The notes: generated from the letters alone by a model not told the origin. A stretch of 59,581 bases of DNA from Catenulispora rubra (GCF_015356825.1 NZ_JAACYW010000038.1:1-59581), one strand, 5' to 3'. Counted from the first letter of the stretch, positions 52,043 through 59,581 are shown. Made by a program: numbers and translations.

Positions 52043-54129
52043 TGCAGGAACTCGAACAGATCGTCGTCTTCGGTGTCGTGCTCGCCTGCCTCGTCGAACT
52101 GGTCATCGTCAGACTCGATCTCAGCAGAAGCCACTGGCTCGGTTCCGAGGCCGGTACCGTCGTCGGCGGCCAGAGCTACCAGCGTCGGCAGGATCTCGAC
52201 CATTGCCGGGGCGTTGTCGATGTCGGGTAGTGCTGGACGCTCGGCCGACAGTCGGGCAGCCATCCGTCGCTCCCGGCGGTCCAAGACGTTCCCGACATTC
52301 CATCTGGCCAGCAACTCGGCCAACGCTTGTCGTGCATCGACCTGGCGGCCCTGACGCAATACGACGCGACGACAGTAGGTCGCCGCCTCCAGGCTGAATG
52401 GTGTCTCGATGCCCGGGGCGTGCTCCCAGGTCAAAGGCTGCCAGCCCGTGACAGGATGTTGGAAGTAGGCGGTGCGGATGTCGTCGGGGTTGTAGCGGAC
52501 CGGCCACTTACCGGGGTAACGGCCACCGTAAGGGCGTTCGGTGTCCCGATAGTCGTCCAGGGCCTCGCCGTTGTAGCGAAGCCCCTCGACGTCCACGCCG
52601 TAGTGCTGGATCGTGCACCATCGGGTGTCCAGGAAGTCGTAGAGCAGGTCGTTACTCGCCGAGATCCGCAGCAGTCCGGCGCGGGCGACGCCGATCTCGA
52701 ACATCTCGTGCGGAGAAAGGCTCGTGCGCGGCCACTGCCCCAATGCCAGCCCGGAGTGCGACCGCCGGTGATAGACCAGGCCGACCCACTCTCGGATGAC
52801 GTCCTCGAGCTCATGCATGAACAAGAATGCCGCGTCTTCGACGTTCTCGCCACGGCTATAGACGTCAGGACCCTTATAGGCAGGCAGGAACTGGATCAGG
52901 CCTTCGCGCAGCGTCCGGAAGAAGCGCTCCACCGTCGGTTTGTCCGACCCCTGGCGCGGACGTGCGGGTTGGATCGAGATCCCCAGCCGCGTGCAGACGC
53001 TGATGACATGAGCAGACAAGAACACCTTGCCGCGGTCCACGACCAGCGTTTGCGGGGGGCAGCCCGGAAGCCCGACCGCCGGTGCCTCATCTGGATGCTC
53101 GACTTCGTCGAAGACCAAGTGGGTCGGTAGCCCGTGATAGGGCCAGCGCGCCTCATCGGCCCAAGACAGAGGCGGCGGGCTCGGCATCAGCGCCTCATAG
53201 AGCAGTCCCGCAACATCGACCGCCTTGGTCGACACCGGCGTCACCCGAACGGCGACTACGCAACGGCTGAACAGGTCGAGAGCCACGGTGAGCTGGACCG
53301 GAAGCCAGCGCAACGTCACCGGCTCCATCGCGAATACGTCCAGGCTCTGGGTGTCCAGAATGAAGAACTCGCCCGGGCGGTTCGCCCGCAGCCGGCCATA
53401 GGTGCCCTTGGGCCGTGAAGCCACCGATCGGCGCGACTTGGCCGGCCGCTGACGAGTGTCAGTGCCCTTGGCCAGACGCGCCAAGTGACGATAGGCCGTG
53501 GCCCGTGATGGGAGCGGGACTACGCCTGGCCCGTAAAGCTCGTCAAGGCGCGTCTCGATTAGCAGAATGCGTGCTGAGTCGGTCTGGTTCGAGATCGACA
53601 CACCCTCGGCGATGATCTGCCGCGCTGCGTCCTCCCAGCGAGGATCGAGGCTGGCTCCGCGCCCCGTCACCGATCCCAGATCCACCAAGCCGGCCTCGCC
53701 GTGACGCAGATAGGCGGCAGTCATCCGACGCACCGTGCGTTCCGTGACGCCGAGCTCGGCAGCCTTGGCGGCATAGCGTGTCATCAGGCCCGTGCCTGCG
53801 TAATCGGAGCGGGGTTCGCTCGGAAGCGCCGTCGCGGCGTGCCCCGACTTGTACCCGGTCAACAGCTCTCGTACGTGTCCGGCCCGCTCGGCCACCTGTT
53901 CGGTCTGGGCGGGGGTGAGCGCAGAAAGAATGCTTCCGACCGGCAGACCTGGGTCCACCGGAACCGTCAACTCCGGCTTCGCTCGGGCCAGGAACTGCGC
54001 CAAGCCGATGGCCGCGAACCTGTCACCGCAACGATAGGTGACGTCGCGGCCGCGTAGCTCCACGATCTGGACCCGCTCCCCATCGAGGTCGAACCAGGCG
54101 TCAGCGTGCATGCTGGCTGAGTTGTTCAC
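52039..54129 (-). CDS. tnsB: TnsB-type DDE transposase (rve integrase core)
   Basis: 696 residues. Helix-turn-helix region about 115-150 (KAAELGVTERTVRRMTAAYL), catalytic core with Asp259 (FFILDTQ), Asp365 (TLVVDRGK) and Glu401 (TVERFFRTL): exactly 35 residues between the last two, the DD(35)E spacing. A Mu-type C-terminal beta barrel follows (VDVEGLRYNGEALDDYRDTE), then an acidic tail (IESDDDQFDEAGEHDTEDDD) likely to touch TnsC. It cuts the 3' ends and joins them to target DNA. GTG 54129 overlaps the tnsA stop (GTGA). Confidence 0.94.
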   Translation of the reverse strand: MNNSASMHADAWFDLDGERVQIVELRGRDVTYRCGDRFAAIGLAQFLARAKPELTVPVDPGLPVGSILSALTPAQTEQVAERAGHVRELLTGYKSGHAATALPSEPRSDYAGTGLMTRYAAKAAELGVTERTVRRMTAAYLRHGEAGLVDLGSVTGRGASLDPRWEDAARQIIAEGVSISNQTDSARILLIETRLDELYGPGVVPLPSRATAYRHLARLAKGTDTRQRPAKSRRSVASRPKGTYGRLRANRPGEFFILDTQSLDVFAMEPVTLRWLPVQLTVALDLFSRCVVAVRVTPVSTKAVDVAGLLYEALMPSPPPLSWADEARWPYHGLPTHLVFDEVEHPDEAPAVGLPGCPPQTLVVDRGKVFLSAHVISVCTRLGISIQPARPRQGSDKPTVERFFRTLREGLIQFLPAYKGPDVYSRGENVEDAAFLFMHELEDVIREWVGLVYHRRSHSGLALGQWPRTSLSPHEMFEIGVARAGLLRISASNDLLYDFLDTRWCTIQHYGVDVEGLRYNGEALDDYRDTERPYGGRYPGKWPVRYNPDDIRTAYFQHPVTGWQPLTWEHAPGIETPFSLEAATYCRRVVLRQGRQVDARQALAELLARWNVGNVLDRRERRMAARLSAERPALPDIDNAPAMVEILPTLVALAADDGTGLGTEPVASAEIESDDDQFDEAGEHDTEDDDLFEFLQ

Positions 54130-54878
54130 AGCCGATTCCTCCGGTCCGCATCGAGCACGCTCGTGCTCCCCAACACGACTCCGAGATTCGTAGTCAGCTG
54201 GTGCGTCCACAGAAGGTGCAGGATCACCGGCCTGATCACGGCAGGTGCGACACCGTTTAGACGACGTTCGACCTCCCCGAGGGTGGAGCTCGGACCGACG
54301 GCATCGAGCACTGAGTGGATCAAGTCCGCTCGAACCAACTCGGCGCGTCGATAGCCCAACAAGAACCGGATGTTCTCCAGCGGATAACGTGCGGCTCCGG
54401 TGTAAACCTCGAACCGCCAGCCGCGCCTTGCGCACAGCAGCCGTGTCCATTCGAAGATGGTCGCGACCTTTTCGTCCTCGACCAGATACGCCGGCTTCAC
54501 ATCGACGACGGTCACTGTGCCGTCTCTGCCACTGAGCAGGATGTCGGGAACGTGGCGACGGATCCGCCGCCCATCGGCACCGATCAGCTGGAACGGTTGG
54601 CCCAGGATTCCGACCGTGTCATGGTCGAAATCGGCGAGCTGGAGCCGACTCAGCTCCAGCAGGCTCTCGTAGACCAGCAGCCGCCCCATGGTCGCGGAGA
54701 AGAACCAACCCGAATAGTGGCGCTGTCCTGCGTAAGATCTGAACTCCCGCACCGGGAGACCGTCCAGCACTTCATCGACGACGAGGCGATCCAACTCGGA
54801 TTCCACGAACGAACCGTCGCAGGCACGGTACCTCGCGCGGACCGTGCTCGTGGCCTTACGTACTTCGACCCGCCCCAC
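54126..54878 (-). CDS. tnsA: TnsA-like endonuclease
   Basis: 250 residues. The restriction-enzyme-like core is visible: Glu71 in LLVYESLLELSRLQLADFD, Asp112 in RHVPDILLSGRDG and Asp126-x-Lys128 in TVTVVDVKPAYL, matching the E-D-(Q/E)-x-K site of TnsA. The C-terminal half is a winged-helix-like part (STLGEVERRLNGVAPAVIRP) that would bind TnsC. TnsA cuts the 5' strands, making transposition cut-and-paste. GTG 54878 has GGTGAG upstream; its promoter must overlap the right transposon end. Confidence 0.9.
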   Translation of the reverse strand: MGRVEVRKATSTVRARYRACDGSFVESELDRLVVDEVLDGLPVREFRSYAGQRHYSGWFFSATMGRLLVYESLLELSRLQLADFDHDTVGILGQPFQLIGADGRRIRRHVPDILLSGRDGTVTVVDVKPAYLVEDEKVATIFEWTRLLCARRGWRFEVYTGAARYPLENIRFLLGYRRAELVRADLIHSVLDAVGPSSTLGEVERRLNGVAPAVIRPVILHLLWTHQLTTNLGVVLGSTSVLDADRRNRL

Positions 54879-54888
54879 GTGGGCAGCG

Positions 54889-54944
54889 TCTCACCGGTAT
54901 GTCCGATTGGCCAGAGATGTGGACAAGATCGTGAGAATTGGACA
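54889..54944 (+). repeat. right end of the Tn7-like element with paired TnsB-like sites
   Basis: TGGACA-AGATC-GTGAGA (54920-54936) is the reverse complement of the left-end motif type TCTCAC-N5-TGTCCA. A second copy in the opposite direction, TCTCAC-CGGTA-TGTCCG, lies at 54889-54905. The outermost TGGACA (54939-54944) is the proposed terminus. TGTGGACAA (54918-54926) is a perfect DnaA box. The inverted pair sits on the tnsA promoter, which would let TnsB repress its own operon. Confidence 0.6.
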
Positions 54945-54970
54945 GCCCTATTGATGACCTACAGAGCCGC

Positions 54971-56353
54971 CTAGCTCTGCGCCATGTCCACAAACCGCGA
55001 GTAATGACCTTGGAACGCCACCGTGATGTTCGCCGTCGGCCCGTTACGGTGCTTGGCCACGATCAGGTCCGCCTCGCCGGCGCGCGGCGACTCGCGCTCG
55101 TAGGCGTCCTCGCGGTGCAGCAGGATGATGACGTCCGCGTCCTGCTCCAGGGAGCCGGACTCGCGCAGGTCGCTCATCATCGGGCGCTTGTCGGTGCGCT
55201 GTTCGGGGCCTCGGTTCAGCTGGCTGATGGCGATGACCGGGACCTCGAGCTCCTTGGCCAGCAGCTTCAGGGACCGGGAGATCTCCGAGACCTCCTGCTG
55301 GCGGCTGTCGGGCCGCTTGGAGTTGGTGCTGCTGTGCTGCATCAGCTGCATGTAGTCGATGATCACCAACTGCAGGCCGTGCCGCTGCTTCAGTCGCCGC
55401 GCCTTGGCCCGGATCTCCATCATGGACATGTTCGGCGAGTCGTCGATGAACAGCGGCGCCTCGGACACCGGCCCCATGCGGCGGGCCAGACGGGCCCAGT
55501 CCTCGTCGGTCATCGTGCCGCTGCGCATGTGGTGCAGGGCGACGCGGGCCTCGGCCGAGAGCAGGCGCATGATGATCTCGTTGCGGCCCATCTCGAGGGA
55601 GAAGATGACGGATGTCAGGCCGTTCTTGATGGAGCAGCTGCGGGCCAGATCCAGTCCAAGCGTCGACTTCCCGATGGCCGGCCGCGCCGCGATGATCACC
55701 ATCTGCCCCGGGTGCAGACCGTTGGTCAGCGAGTCCAGGTCGTGGAAGCCGGTGGGGACGCCGGTCATCTGGCCCGAGCGGTTGGAGATGGACTCGATCT
55801 CGTCGAGCGCGCCCTCCATGGCGTCGGCCAGCGGGATGTAGTCCTCGCTGGTGCGGGCCTCGGTGACGTTGTACATCTCCTGCTGGGCGGCGTCGACGAT
55901 CTGCTCGACGTCGCTGCCGTCGGTGCTGTAGCCCATCTGGACGATGCGGGTGCCCGCCTCGACCAGGCGGCGCAGGACCGCGCGCTCCTTGACGATCTCG
56001 GCGTAGTAGCCGGCGTTCGCCGCGGTGGGGACCGAGTTGATCAGGGTGTGCAGATAGGGCGCGCCGCCGATGCGGTTGATGTCGCCCTTCTTGGTGAGCA
56101 GGGCCGCGACGGTCACCGGGTCGGCCGGCTCGCCGCGGCCGTAGAGCTCGAGGATGGCCCCGTAGACCGCCTCGTGGGCCGGCTTGTAGAAGTCGACGGC
56201 CTTGATGACCTCGATGACCTCGGCGATGGCGTCCTTGGACAGCAGCATACCGCCCAGCACCGACTGCTCCGCCGGGATGTCCTGCGGCGGGGTCCGTTCG
56301 AAGCCGCCCTGGTAGGCCTCGTCGGCGGTGTATGGGAGGTCGTCGATGCTCAT
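54971..56353 (-). CDS. dnaB: replicative DNA helicase DnaB
   Basis: Hexameric 5'-3' helicase at the replication fork; 460 residues, normal length, no intein. N-terminal domain: PPQDIPAEQSVLGGMLLSKD. RecA core: Walker A IIAARPAIGKSTLGLDLA, FSLEMGRNEIIMRL, Walker B LVIIDYMQLM, VIAISQLNRGPEQR and LRESGSLEQDADVIILLHRE. ATG 56353 has AGGGAGG 6-7 bp ahead. The C-terminus HYSRFVDMAQS is intact, although a Tn7-like element begins 26 bp beyond it. Confidence 0.97.
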   Translation of the reverse strand: MSIDDLPYTADEAYQGGFERTPPQDIPAEQSVLGGMLLSKDAIAEVIEVIKAVDFYKPAHEAVYGAILELYGRGEPADPVTVAALLTKKGDINRIGGAPYLHTLINSVPTAANAGYYAEIVKERAVLRRLVEAGTRIVQMGYSTDGSDVEQIVDAAQQEMYNVTEARTSEDYIPLADAMEGALDEIESISNRSGQMTGVPTGFHDLDSLTNGLHPGQMVIIAARPAIGKSTLGLDLARSCSIKNGLTSVIFSLEMGRNEIIMRLLSAEARVALHHMRSGTMTDEDWARLARRMGPVSEAPLFIDDSPNMSMMEIRAKARRLKQRHGLQLVIIDYMQLMQHSSTNSKRPDSRQQEVSEISRSLKLLAKELEVPVIAISQLNRGPEQRTDKRPMMSDLRESGSLEQDADVIILLHREDAYERESPRAGEADLIVAKHRNGPTANITVAFQGHYSRFVDMAQS

Positions 56354-56808
56354 GTCCCGCCTCCCTTGCCCGCGTTGCCACTCCCGCGAAACCCTCGTCT
56401 CTTCTTTGTACGGGACGGGTCCGACAGGCTCGTATCCCCCACGGTACGGAACCGGGCCCCGCCGGTCGAGGCGGCCGTCCACACCCCCTGTGGATAACCT
56501 GTGGATAAACCGGGGAAAGCTGTGGAGACACGCCGATGTACCTGGGGACAGAGTGTGGAAGGTCCCTGTGAATAATGCGACCAGCGACTGATCGTGAAGC
56601 CCTGACGTGCACGGGAGCGTCGCTGATTCGTCCACCGGCTGTGGAGAAAAATTTTCCCGGAAGAATCTTGCTGGACCCCCGGAGCTTTGCTAGACGCAGG
56701 ACTCTCCGGGGCCGTCTGAGGACCGCTTGGAGACCGCCTGGAGACCGCCCGGGGATAGTCCGCGAGACCGCCTGGGGACAGTCCGGGACAGCTCCGAGGA
56801 CAACCCCG
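56354..56808. promoter_or_regulatory. 455-bp dnaB upstream region with DnaA-box cluster
   Basis: No gene. Two exact DnaA boxes TGTGGATAA (reverse of TTATCCACA) at 56489-56497 and 56500-56508, one helical turn apart. Looser boxes: TGTGGAGAC 56521, TGTGAATAA 56567-56575, TGTGGAGAA 56640-56648 next to AAATTTTCCC. They begin 136 bp upstream of the dnaB start and probably let DnaA govern dnaB. Too few and too far from dnaA to call an origin. Confidence 0.65.
56721..56775. repeat. 11-bp tandem repeat GACCGCCTGGA
   Basis: Copies at 56721 (GACCGCTTGGA), 56732 (GACCGCCTGGA), 56743 (GACCGCCCGGG) and 56765 (GACCGCCTGGG), with a degenerate unit between the last two, all on an 11-bp period. The repeat lies just beyond the stop codon of the DMFA2-type gene. 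Confidence 0.65.
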
Positions 56809-58416
56809 CTAAGCGGCGGTCTTCCCCGTCATCCGGTCGAGCAGGTTCCGCGTGGCCCGCTGGATCCGCTCGTCCACGAACCCGGGTGTGGACAACCCGT
56901 GGTTCCAGTGGAACGTCCCGGCGTCGAACACCCACGCCCCCGACGGGTACTGACACAGCACCGTCTGCTGCGTGTCCGCGACCGGCTTGTTCCGGTCCCC
57001 CTCCGCCGTGAACGGCGACTGCGCCAGGATCGTCGGCGCCGGCCCGCCCTTCACGTGCGGGAACACCTTGTCCGCCTCCCCGGCCACCAGGTGCGGGATC
57101 TGCTGCCCGTCCTTCAGCCCGGTCCCGCCCCAGAACCAGTGCGCGGTCGTCGACACCACCAGCGGCTGCGGCTTGGCGTCGGTGATGATCGCCGTGTACA
57201 TCGACCCCAGCGTCTGCTGTTCGGGCTGTCCCAGGTCGCGCCACAGCACGGTGGGCGCCACCCCGCCGGTCGCCGCCGGGTCGGCGTGCCGCTTGTAGCA
57301 GGTCACCTGCCGGTGCTCCGAGCCGGCGTCGGAGGCGTCCAGCCGGATGTTCCAGTAGACGTTGTTCGCCGCCATGAAGGCGGCACTGACACCCCTAGTA
57401 AGCGCGGCCTGGAGAACGGTGCGCATCTGCGGCGACCAGTACTCGTCGTGGCCTGAGAAGACCATCGCCTTGTACTTCGTCGGGTCCACCCGGCCGGCGT
57501 GCAGGTCGATGCTCGACGTGTACGTGATCGTGTACGGCTGCGCCTCGACCCACTGCGCGAAGGCCTGGTCGAGCTCGAACAGCCGGGGCAGCCCGTCCTC
57601 GTGGTACGGCCGGTCGAAGGAGACCCGGGTCGAGCAGATGTCCGCGCCGCCCTCCTTGCCGTTGGGCAGGTACGCGTTGTACAGGCTGGACCCGAGCTCT
57701 TTGTCCACCGGGTACATGTTGTACGCCTGGTACGTGGTGAACGGCAGTACCACCAGCAGGTCCGCCCCCTTGCCGTCCTCGCGCACCACGAACGGCACGC
57801 AGCTGCGGTACTTGTCCTGGCTCTCCAGCGTCGCGACGTACAGACCGCCCCGCCACGCGGCGGGCACGTTCAGCGTGTACGAGGACTGCCACGGCGCCAC
57901 GACCGTCCGGGTCGGCTCGACGACCTTGAGTGCCGGCTGCGCCTTCCCGGTGATCCGGGGGCTGGTGAAGACCAGCTCCGAGCCCTTGCCGGCGGCGCTG
58001 CGCCCGAGCCGGTAGAACTTGATCACGAAGCTCTTCGCCGGGCGCACGCTGACGTGGAAGTCGATCGACTCCCCGAGGTTCACGCTGGTCGACGACGCGT
58101 AGCCCTTGATCCGCTGGTCGCGGTCGTCCACGGCCTGGTAGCCGTCGGCGTCCGGCCGCCAGGCGCCGTCGTCCGACAGCGCCAGCGCCAGGGTGGGCAC
58201 GGTCTCGCCGGTCTGGGCGTCCGAGCCGCCCTCCAGGCCCTCGTTCACGTCGCCGCCGCCGCCGTGGTGGCCGCGGCCCTTGCTGCCGTATCCGGCGGGC
58301 GCGCCGTCGTCGCTGTTCCCGCCGTGGTTCTCCAGCATGTACGCGCCGCCGGCCACGGCGGCCAGGCCCAGGCTGCCGAGGATCAGCAGCGACTGGCGAC
58401 GGGAAGGGGCATGCAT
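56809..58416 (-). CDS. Tat-exported protein with N,N-dimethylformamidase beta-subunit-like domain
   Basis: 535 residues. The N-terminus MHAPSRRQSLLILGSLGLAA has a twin-arginine motif (SRRQSLL) and hydrophobic core, then a Gly/His-rich linker (GYGSKGRGHHGGGGD). The rest resembles the C-terminal domain of the dimethylformamidase large subunit (DMFA2): GGLYVATLESQDKYRSCVPF, VVLPFTTYQAYNMYPVDKEL, AMVFSGHDEYWSPQMRTVLQ, GVSAAFMAANNVYWNIRLDA. This domain is common in actinobacterial secreted proteins whose substrate is unknown. ATG 58416 starts the signal peptide. It separates dnaB from rplI. Confidence 0.82.
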   Translation of the reverse strand: MHAPSRRQSLLILGSLGLAAVAGGAYMLENHGGNSDDGAPAGYGSKGRGHHGGGGDVNEGLEGGSDAQTGETVPTLALALSDDGAWRPDADGYQAVDDRDQRIKGYASSTSVNLGESIDFHVSVRPAKSFVIKFYRLGRSAAGKGSELVFTSPRITGKAQPALKVVEPTRTVVAPWQSSYTLNVPAAWRGGLYVATLESQDKYRSCVPFVVREDGKGADLLVVLPFTTYQAYNMYPVDKELGSSLYNAYLPNGKEGGADICSTRVSFDRPYHEDGLPRLFELDQAFAQWVEAQPYTITYTSSIDLHAGRVDPTKYKAMVFSGHDEYWSPQMRTVLQAALTRGVSAAFMAANNVYWNIRLDASDAGSEHRQVTCYKRHADPAATGGVAPTVLWRDLGQPEQQTLGSMYTAIITDAKPQPLVVSTTAHWFWGGTGLKDGQQIPHLVAGEADKVFPHVKGGPAPTILAQSPFTAEGDRNKPVADTQQTVLCQYPSGAWVFDAGTFHWNHGLSTPGFVDERIQRATRNLLDRMTGKTAA

Positions 58417-58462
58417 GAGCGAAGTCAACCAGGTGCTCGGCGCACTGGGCAAACAGAATGCA

Positions 58463-58509
58463 AAAGGGACTGCTCCACCGCGTTTGATCTGCGGTGGAGC
58501 AGTCCCTTT
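58463..58509 (-). terminator. strong intrinsic terminator of the rpsR-rplI operon
   Basis: Perfect 19-bp stem with a 9-nt loop (AAAGGGACTGCTCCACCGC and its complement). On the minus strand the arm ends in CCCTTTTGC, 67 bp after the rplI stop; it separates the ribosomal genes from the downstream export gene. On the plus strand the stem also ends in TTT. Confidence 0.85.
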
Positions 58510-58575
58510 AAGCAGTTCCGTTGAGCCTTCCACAAGCCTTCTGGATTACCTCCGGAAAGGCGTTGGAGAAGATTC

Positions 58576-59028
58576 TCAGGCGGCGACGACGGTGATCTCC
58601 ACCTTCGCCTGCACCTCGGGGTGCAGCCGGACCGAGACGGTGTGGGAGCCGACGGTCTTGATCGGGTTCCCGATCTCGATCCGCCGCTTGTCCACGTCCG
58701 GGCCGCCGGCCCGCTTGACCGCGTCGGCCACGTCGGCGACGGTCACGCCGCCGAACAGCCGGCCGGACTCGCCGGCCCGGGTCGCCAGGCGGACCCGCAG
58801 GCCCTCCAGCTCGCCCTTGAGCTCGGTGGCGTGGGCCAGGTCGCGGACCGTGCGGACCTTGCGGGCCTTGCGGATCAGCTCGATCTGCTTCTCGCCGCCG
58901 CGGGTCCACGCGATCGCGTAGCCGCGCGGGACGAGGTAGTTGCGGGCGTAGCCGCCCTTGACCTCGACGACGTCGCCGGGCTCGCCGAGACCGCCGACCT
59001 CGTGGGTGAGGATGAGCTTCGTAGCCAT
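58576..59028 (-). CDS. rplI: 50S ribosomal protein bL9
   Basis: 150 residues. The N-terminal rRNA-binding domain reads [36 protein letters not shown], a long helix links to the C-terminal domain ([39 protein letters not shown]). ATG 59028 has GGAGAG 6-7 bp ahead. 17 bp after rpsR, same operon. Confidence 0.97.
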   Translation of the reverse strand: MATKLILTHEVGGLGEPGDVVEVKGGYARNYLVPRGYAIAWTRGGEKQIELIRKARKVRTVRDLAHATELKGELEGLRVRLATRAGESGRLFGGVTVADVADAVKRAGGPDVDKRRIEIGNPIKTVGSHTVSVRLHPEVQAKVEITVVAA

Positions 59029-59045
59029 GATCTCTCCTCCCCTTC

Positions 59046-59282
59046 CTAGCGGGTGGTGCTGGTGTAGGGCAGCAGCGCCATCTCACGGCTGTTCTTCACG
59101 GCCACGGCGACGTCGCGCTGGTGCTGGGTGCAGTTGCCGGTCACGCGGCGAGCACGGATCTTCCCGCGGTCCGAAATGAACTTCCGGAGCAGCGTGGTGT
59201 CCTTGTAGTCGACGTACGCGACCTTGTCCTTGCAGAATCCGCAAACCTTCTTCTTCGGCTTGCGGAGAGGTGCCTTAGGCAT
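59046..59282 (-). CDS. rpsR: 30S ribosomal protein bS18
   Basis: 78 residues: [60 protein letters not shown]. The CxxC ... C ... H set marks the zinc-binding (C+) form; many actinobacteria also keep a zinc-free copy elsewhere. AGGAGAG lies ahead of ATG 59282. The 102 bp to ssb hold the small hairpin GGTCC-GTTTGA-GGACC. Confidence 0.97.
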   Translation of the reverse strand: MPKAPLRKPKKKVCGFCKDKVAYVDYKDTTLLRKFISDRGKIRARRVTGNCTQHQRDVAVAVKNSREMALLPYTSTTR

Positions 59283-59384
59283 GGGATCTCTCCTGGTTAC
59301 TTCTTCACTACGAGTTCAAGGGTCCGTTTGAGGGACCGGACGCCAGATGTCCCGAAAGAACAGGCGTCCTGGAAAACAGGCGTT

Positions 59385-59581
59385 TTAGAACGGGGGCTCG
59401 TCGTTGCCGCCCCAGCCGCCGTCGCCGCCGGATGCCCAGGGGTCGTTGCCGCCGCCCTGGTTCCCGCCGCCACCGCTGCCGGAGTTGCCGCCGCCGCTGG
59501 AGTTTCCTCCCCAGCCGCCACCGGAGTTCCCGCCGCCACCGCCGGCACCGCCTCCGCCAGCGTCACCTGGAGCGCGCCCGC
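59385..59581 (-). CDS. ssb: single-stranded DNA-binding protein, C-terminal part
   Basis: Only the last 65 codons are in the window; the OB fold lies beyond the right edge. Visible is a Gly/Asn/Ser-rich linker with Trp residues (GGGWGGNSSGGGN, NDPWASGGDGGW) and the acidic tip GGNDEPPF, which binds partner proteins. Order ssb-rpsR-rplI is standard. TAA at 59385-59387. Confidence 0.93.
   Translation of the reverse strand, partial: GRAPGDAGGGGAGGGGGNSGGGWGGNSSGGGNSGSGGGGNQGGGNDPWASGGDGGWGGNDEPPF

Larger units (their letters stand above)
47256..54944 (-). mobile_element. Tn7-like transposon (tnsA-tnsB-tnsC-tniQ-HEAT) next to dnaB
   Basis: About 7.7 kb. Five minus-strand genes in one tight row: TnsA endonuclease, DD(35)E transposase, AAA ATPase, long TniQ/TnsD and a HEAT-repeat protein; junctions are GTGA, ATGA, GTGA and TGA-G-ATG. 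The tnsA end lies 26 bp from the dnaB stop codon and transcription runs away from dnaB, as in Tn7 at glmS. Both ends carry TCTCAC-N5-TGTCCA facing outward-equivalent. Taking TGT/ACA as termini, the flanking 5-mers are GTCCT (47251-47255) and GCCCT (54945-54949), a 4/5 match to a target duplication. The left terminus is less sure: 47264 is an alternative. Confidence 0.8.

Noticed and set aside
56489..56648. Replication origin oriC
   Set aside because: Only a few DnaA boxes, and neither dnaA nor dnaN is in the window.

Overview
The window is a stretch of chromosome from a very G+C-rich actinomycete. Three things point there: the block purF - purM - DUF3073 - valine dehydrogenase - unknown gene - bldC, which I recall in the same order in Streptomyces; the ribosomal/replication block ssb - rpsR - rplI ... 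dnaB; and DnaA boxes of the TTGTCCACA/TTATCCACA type. A relative of Catenulispora or Streptomyces fits, but this is inference. No rRNA, tRNA or CRISPR array was recognised.

Layout. 1-1241: 3'-truncated IS4-type transposase. 1411-7705: purine biosynthesis (purF, purM), DUF3073, an amino-acid dehydrogenase and bldC. 7706-20963: palindromic repeats, a secreted GH18 chitinase-like enzyme, cydAB divergent from a BlaI repressor and M56 protease, an M18 aminopeptidase, LysR, a zinc-ribbon/peptidoglycan-binding membrane protein, a JAMM protease, a sugar transporter and a TPR-like protein. 20965-35000: small regulator/enzyme pairs with visible operator palindromes (HxlR/SRPBCC, MarR/MFS, WYL/VOC, TetR/MDR), plus PhyH, fatty-acid hydroxylase, a Ro60-like TROVE protein, and an alpha/beta hydrolase preceded by a 17-codon leader ORF with a switchable hairpin. 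34647-41047: a six-gene row of response regulator, sensor kinase, lipoprotein, HlyD-like adaptor, ABC ATPase and FtsX/MacB-type permease, probably an envelope-stress or peptide-export system. 41164-47145: a large DUF4132 protein, a methyltransferase and two apparently frameshifted genes.

47256-54944 is the main discovery: a compact Tn7-like transposon, tnsA-tnsB-tnsC-tniQ plus one HEAT-repeat gene, with every adjacent gene pair overlapping or 1 bp apart. It sits 26 bp beyond the dnaB stop codon, with tnsA next to dnaB and transcription running away from it. This copies the geometry of Tn7 at glmS and suggests dnaB is the attachment gene. Matching outward-facing motifs (TCTCAC-N5-TGTCCA) lie at both ends, and the flanking 5-mers match at 4 of 5 positions.

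54971-59581: dnaB with a DnaA-box cluster upstream, a Tat-exported DMFA2-type protein, and the rplI-rpsR-ssb end of the ribosomal operon with a strong terminator.
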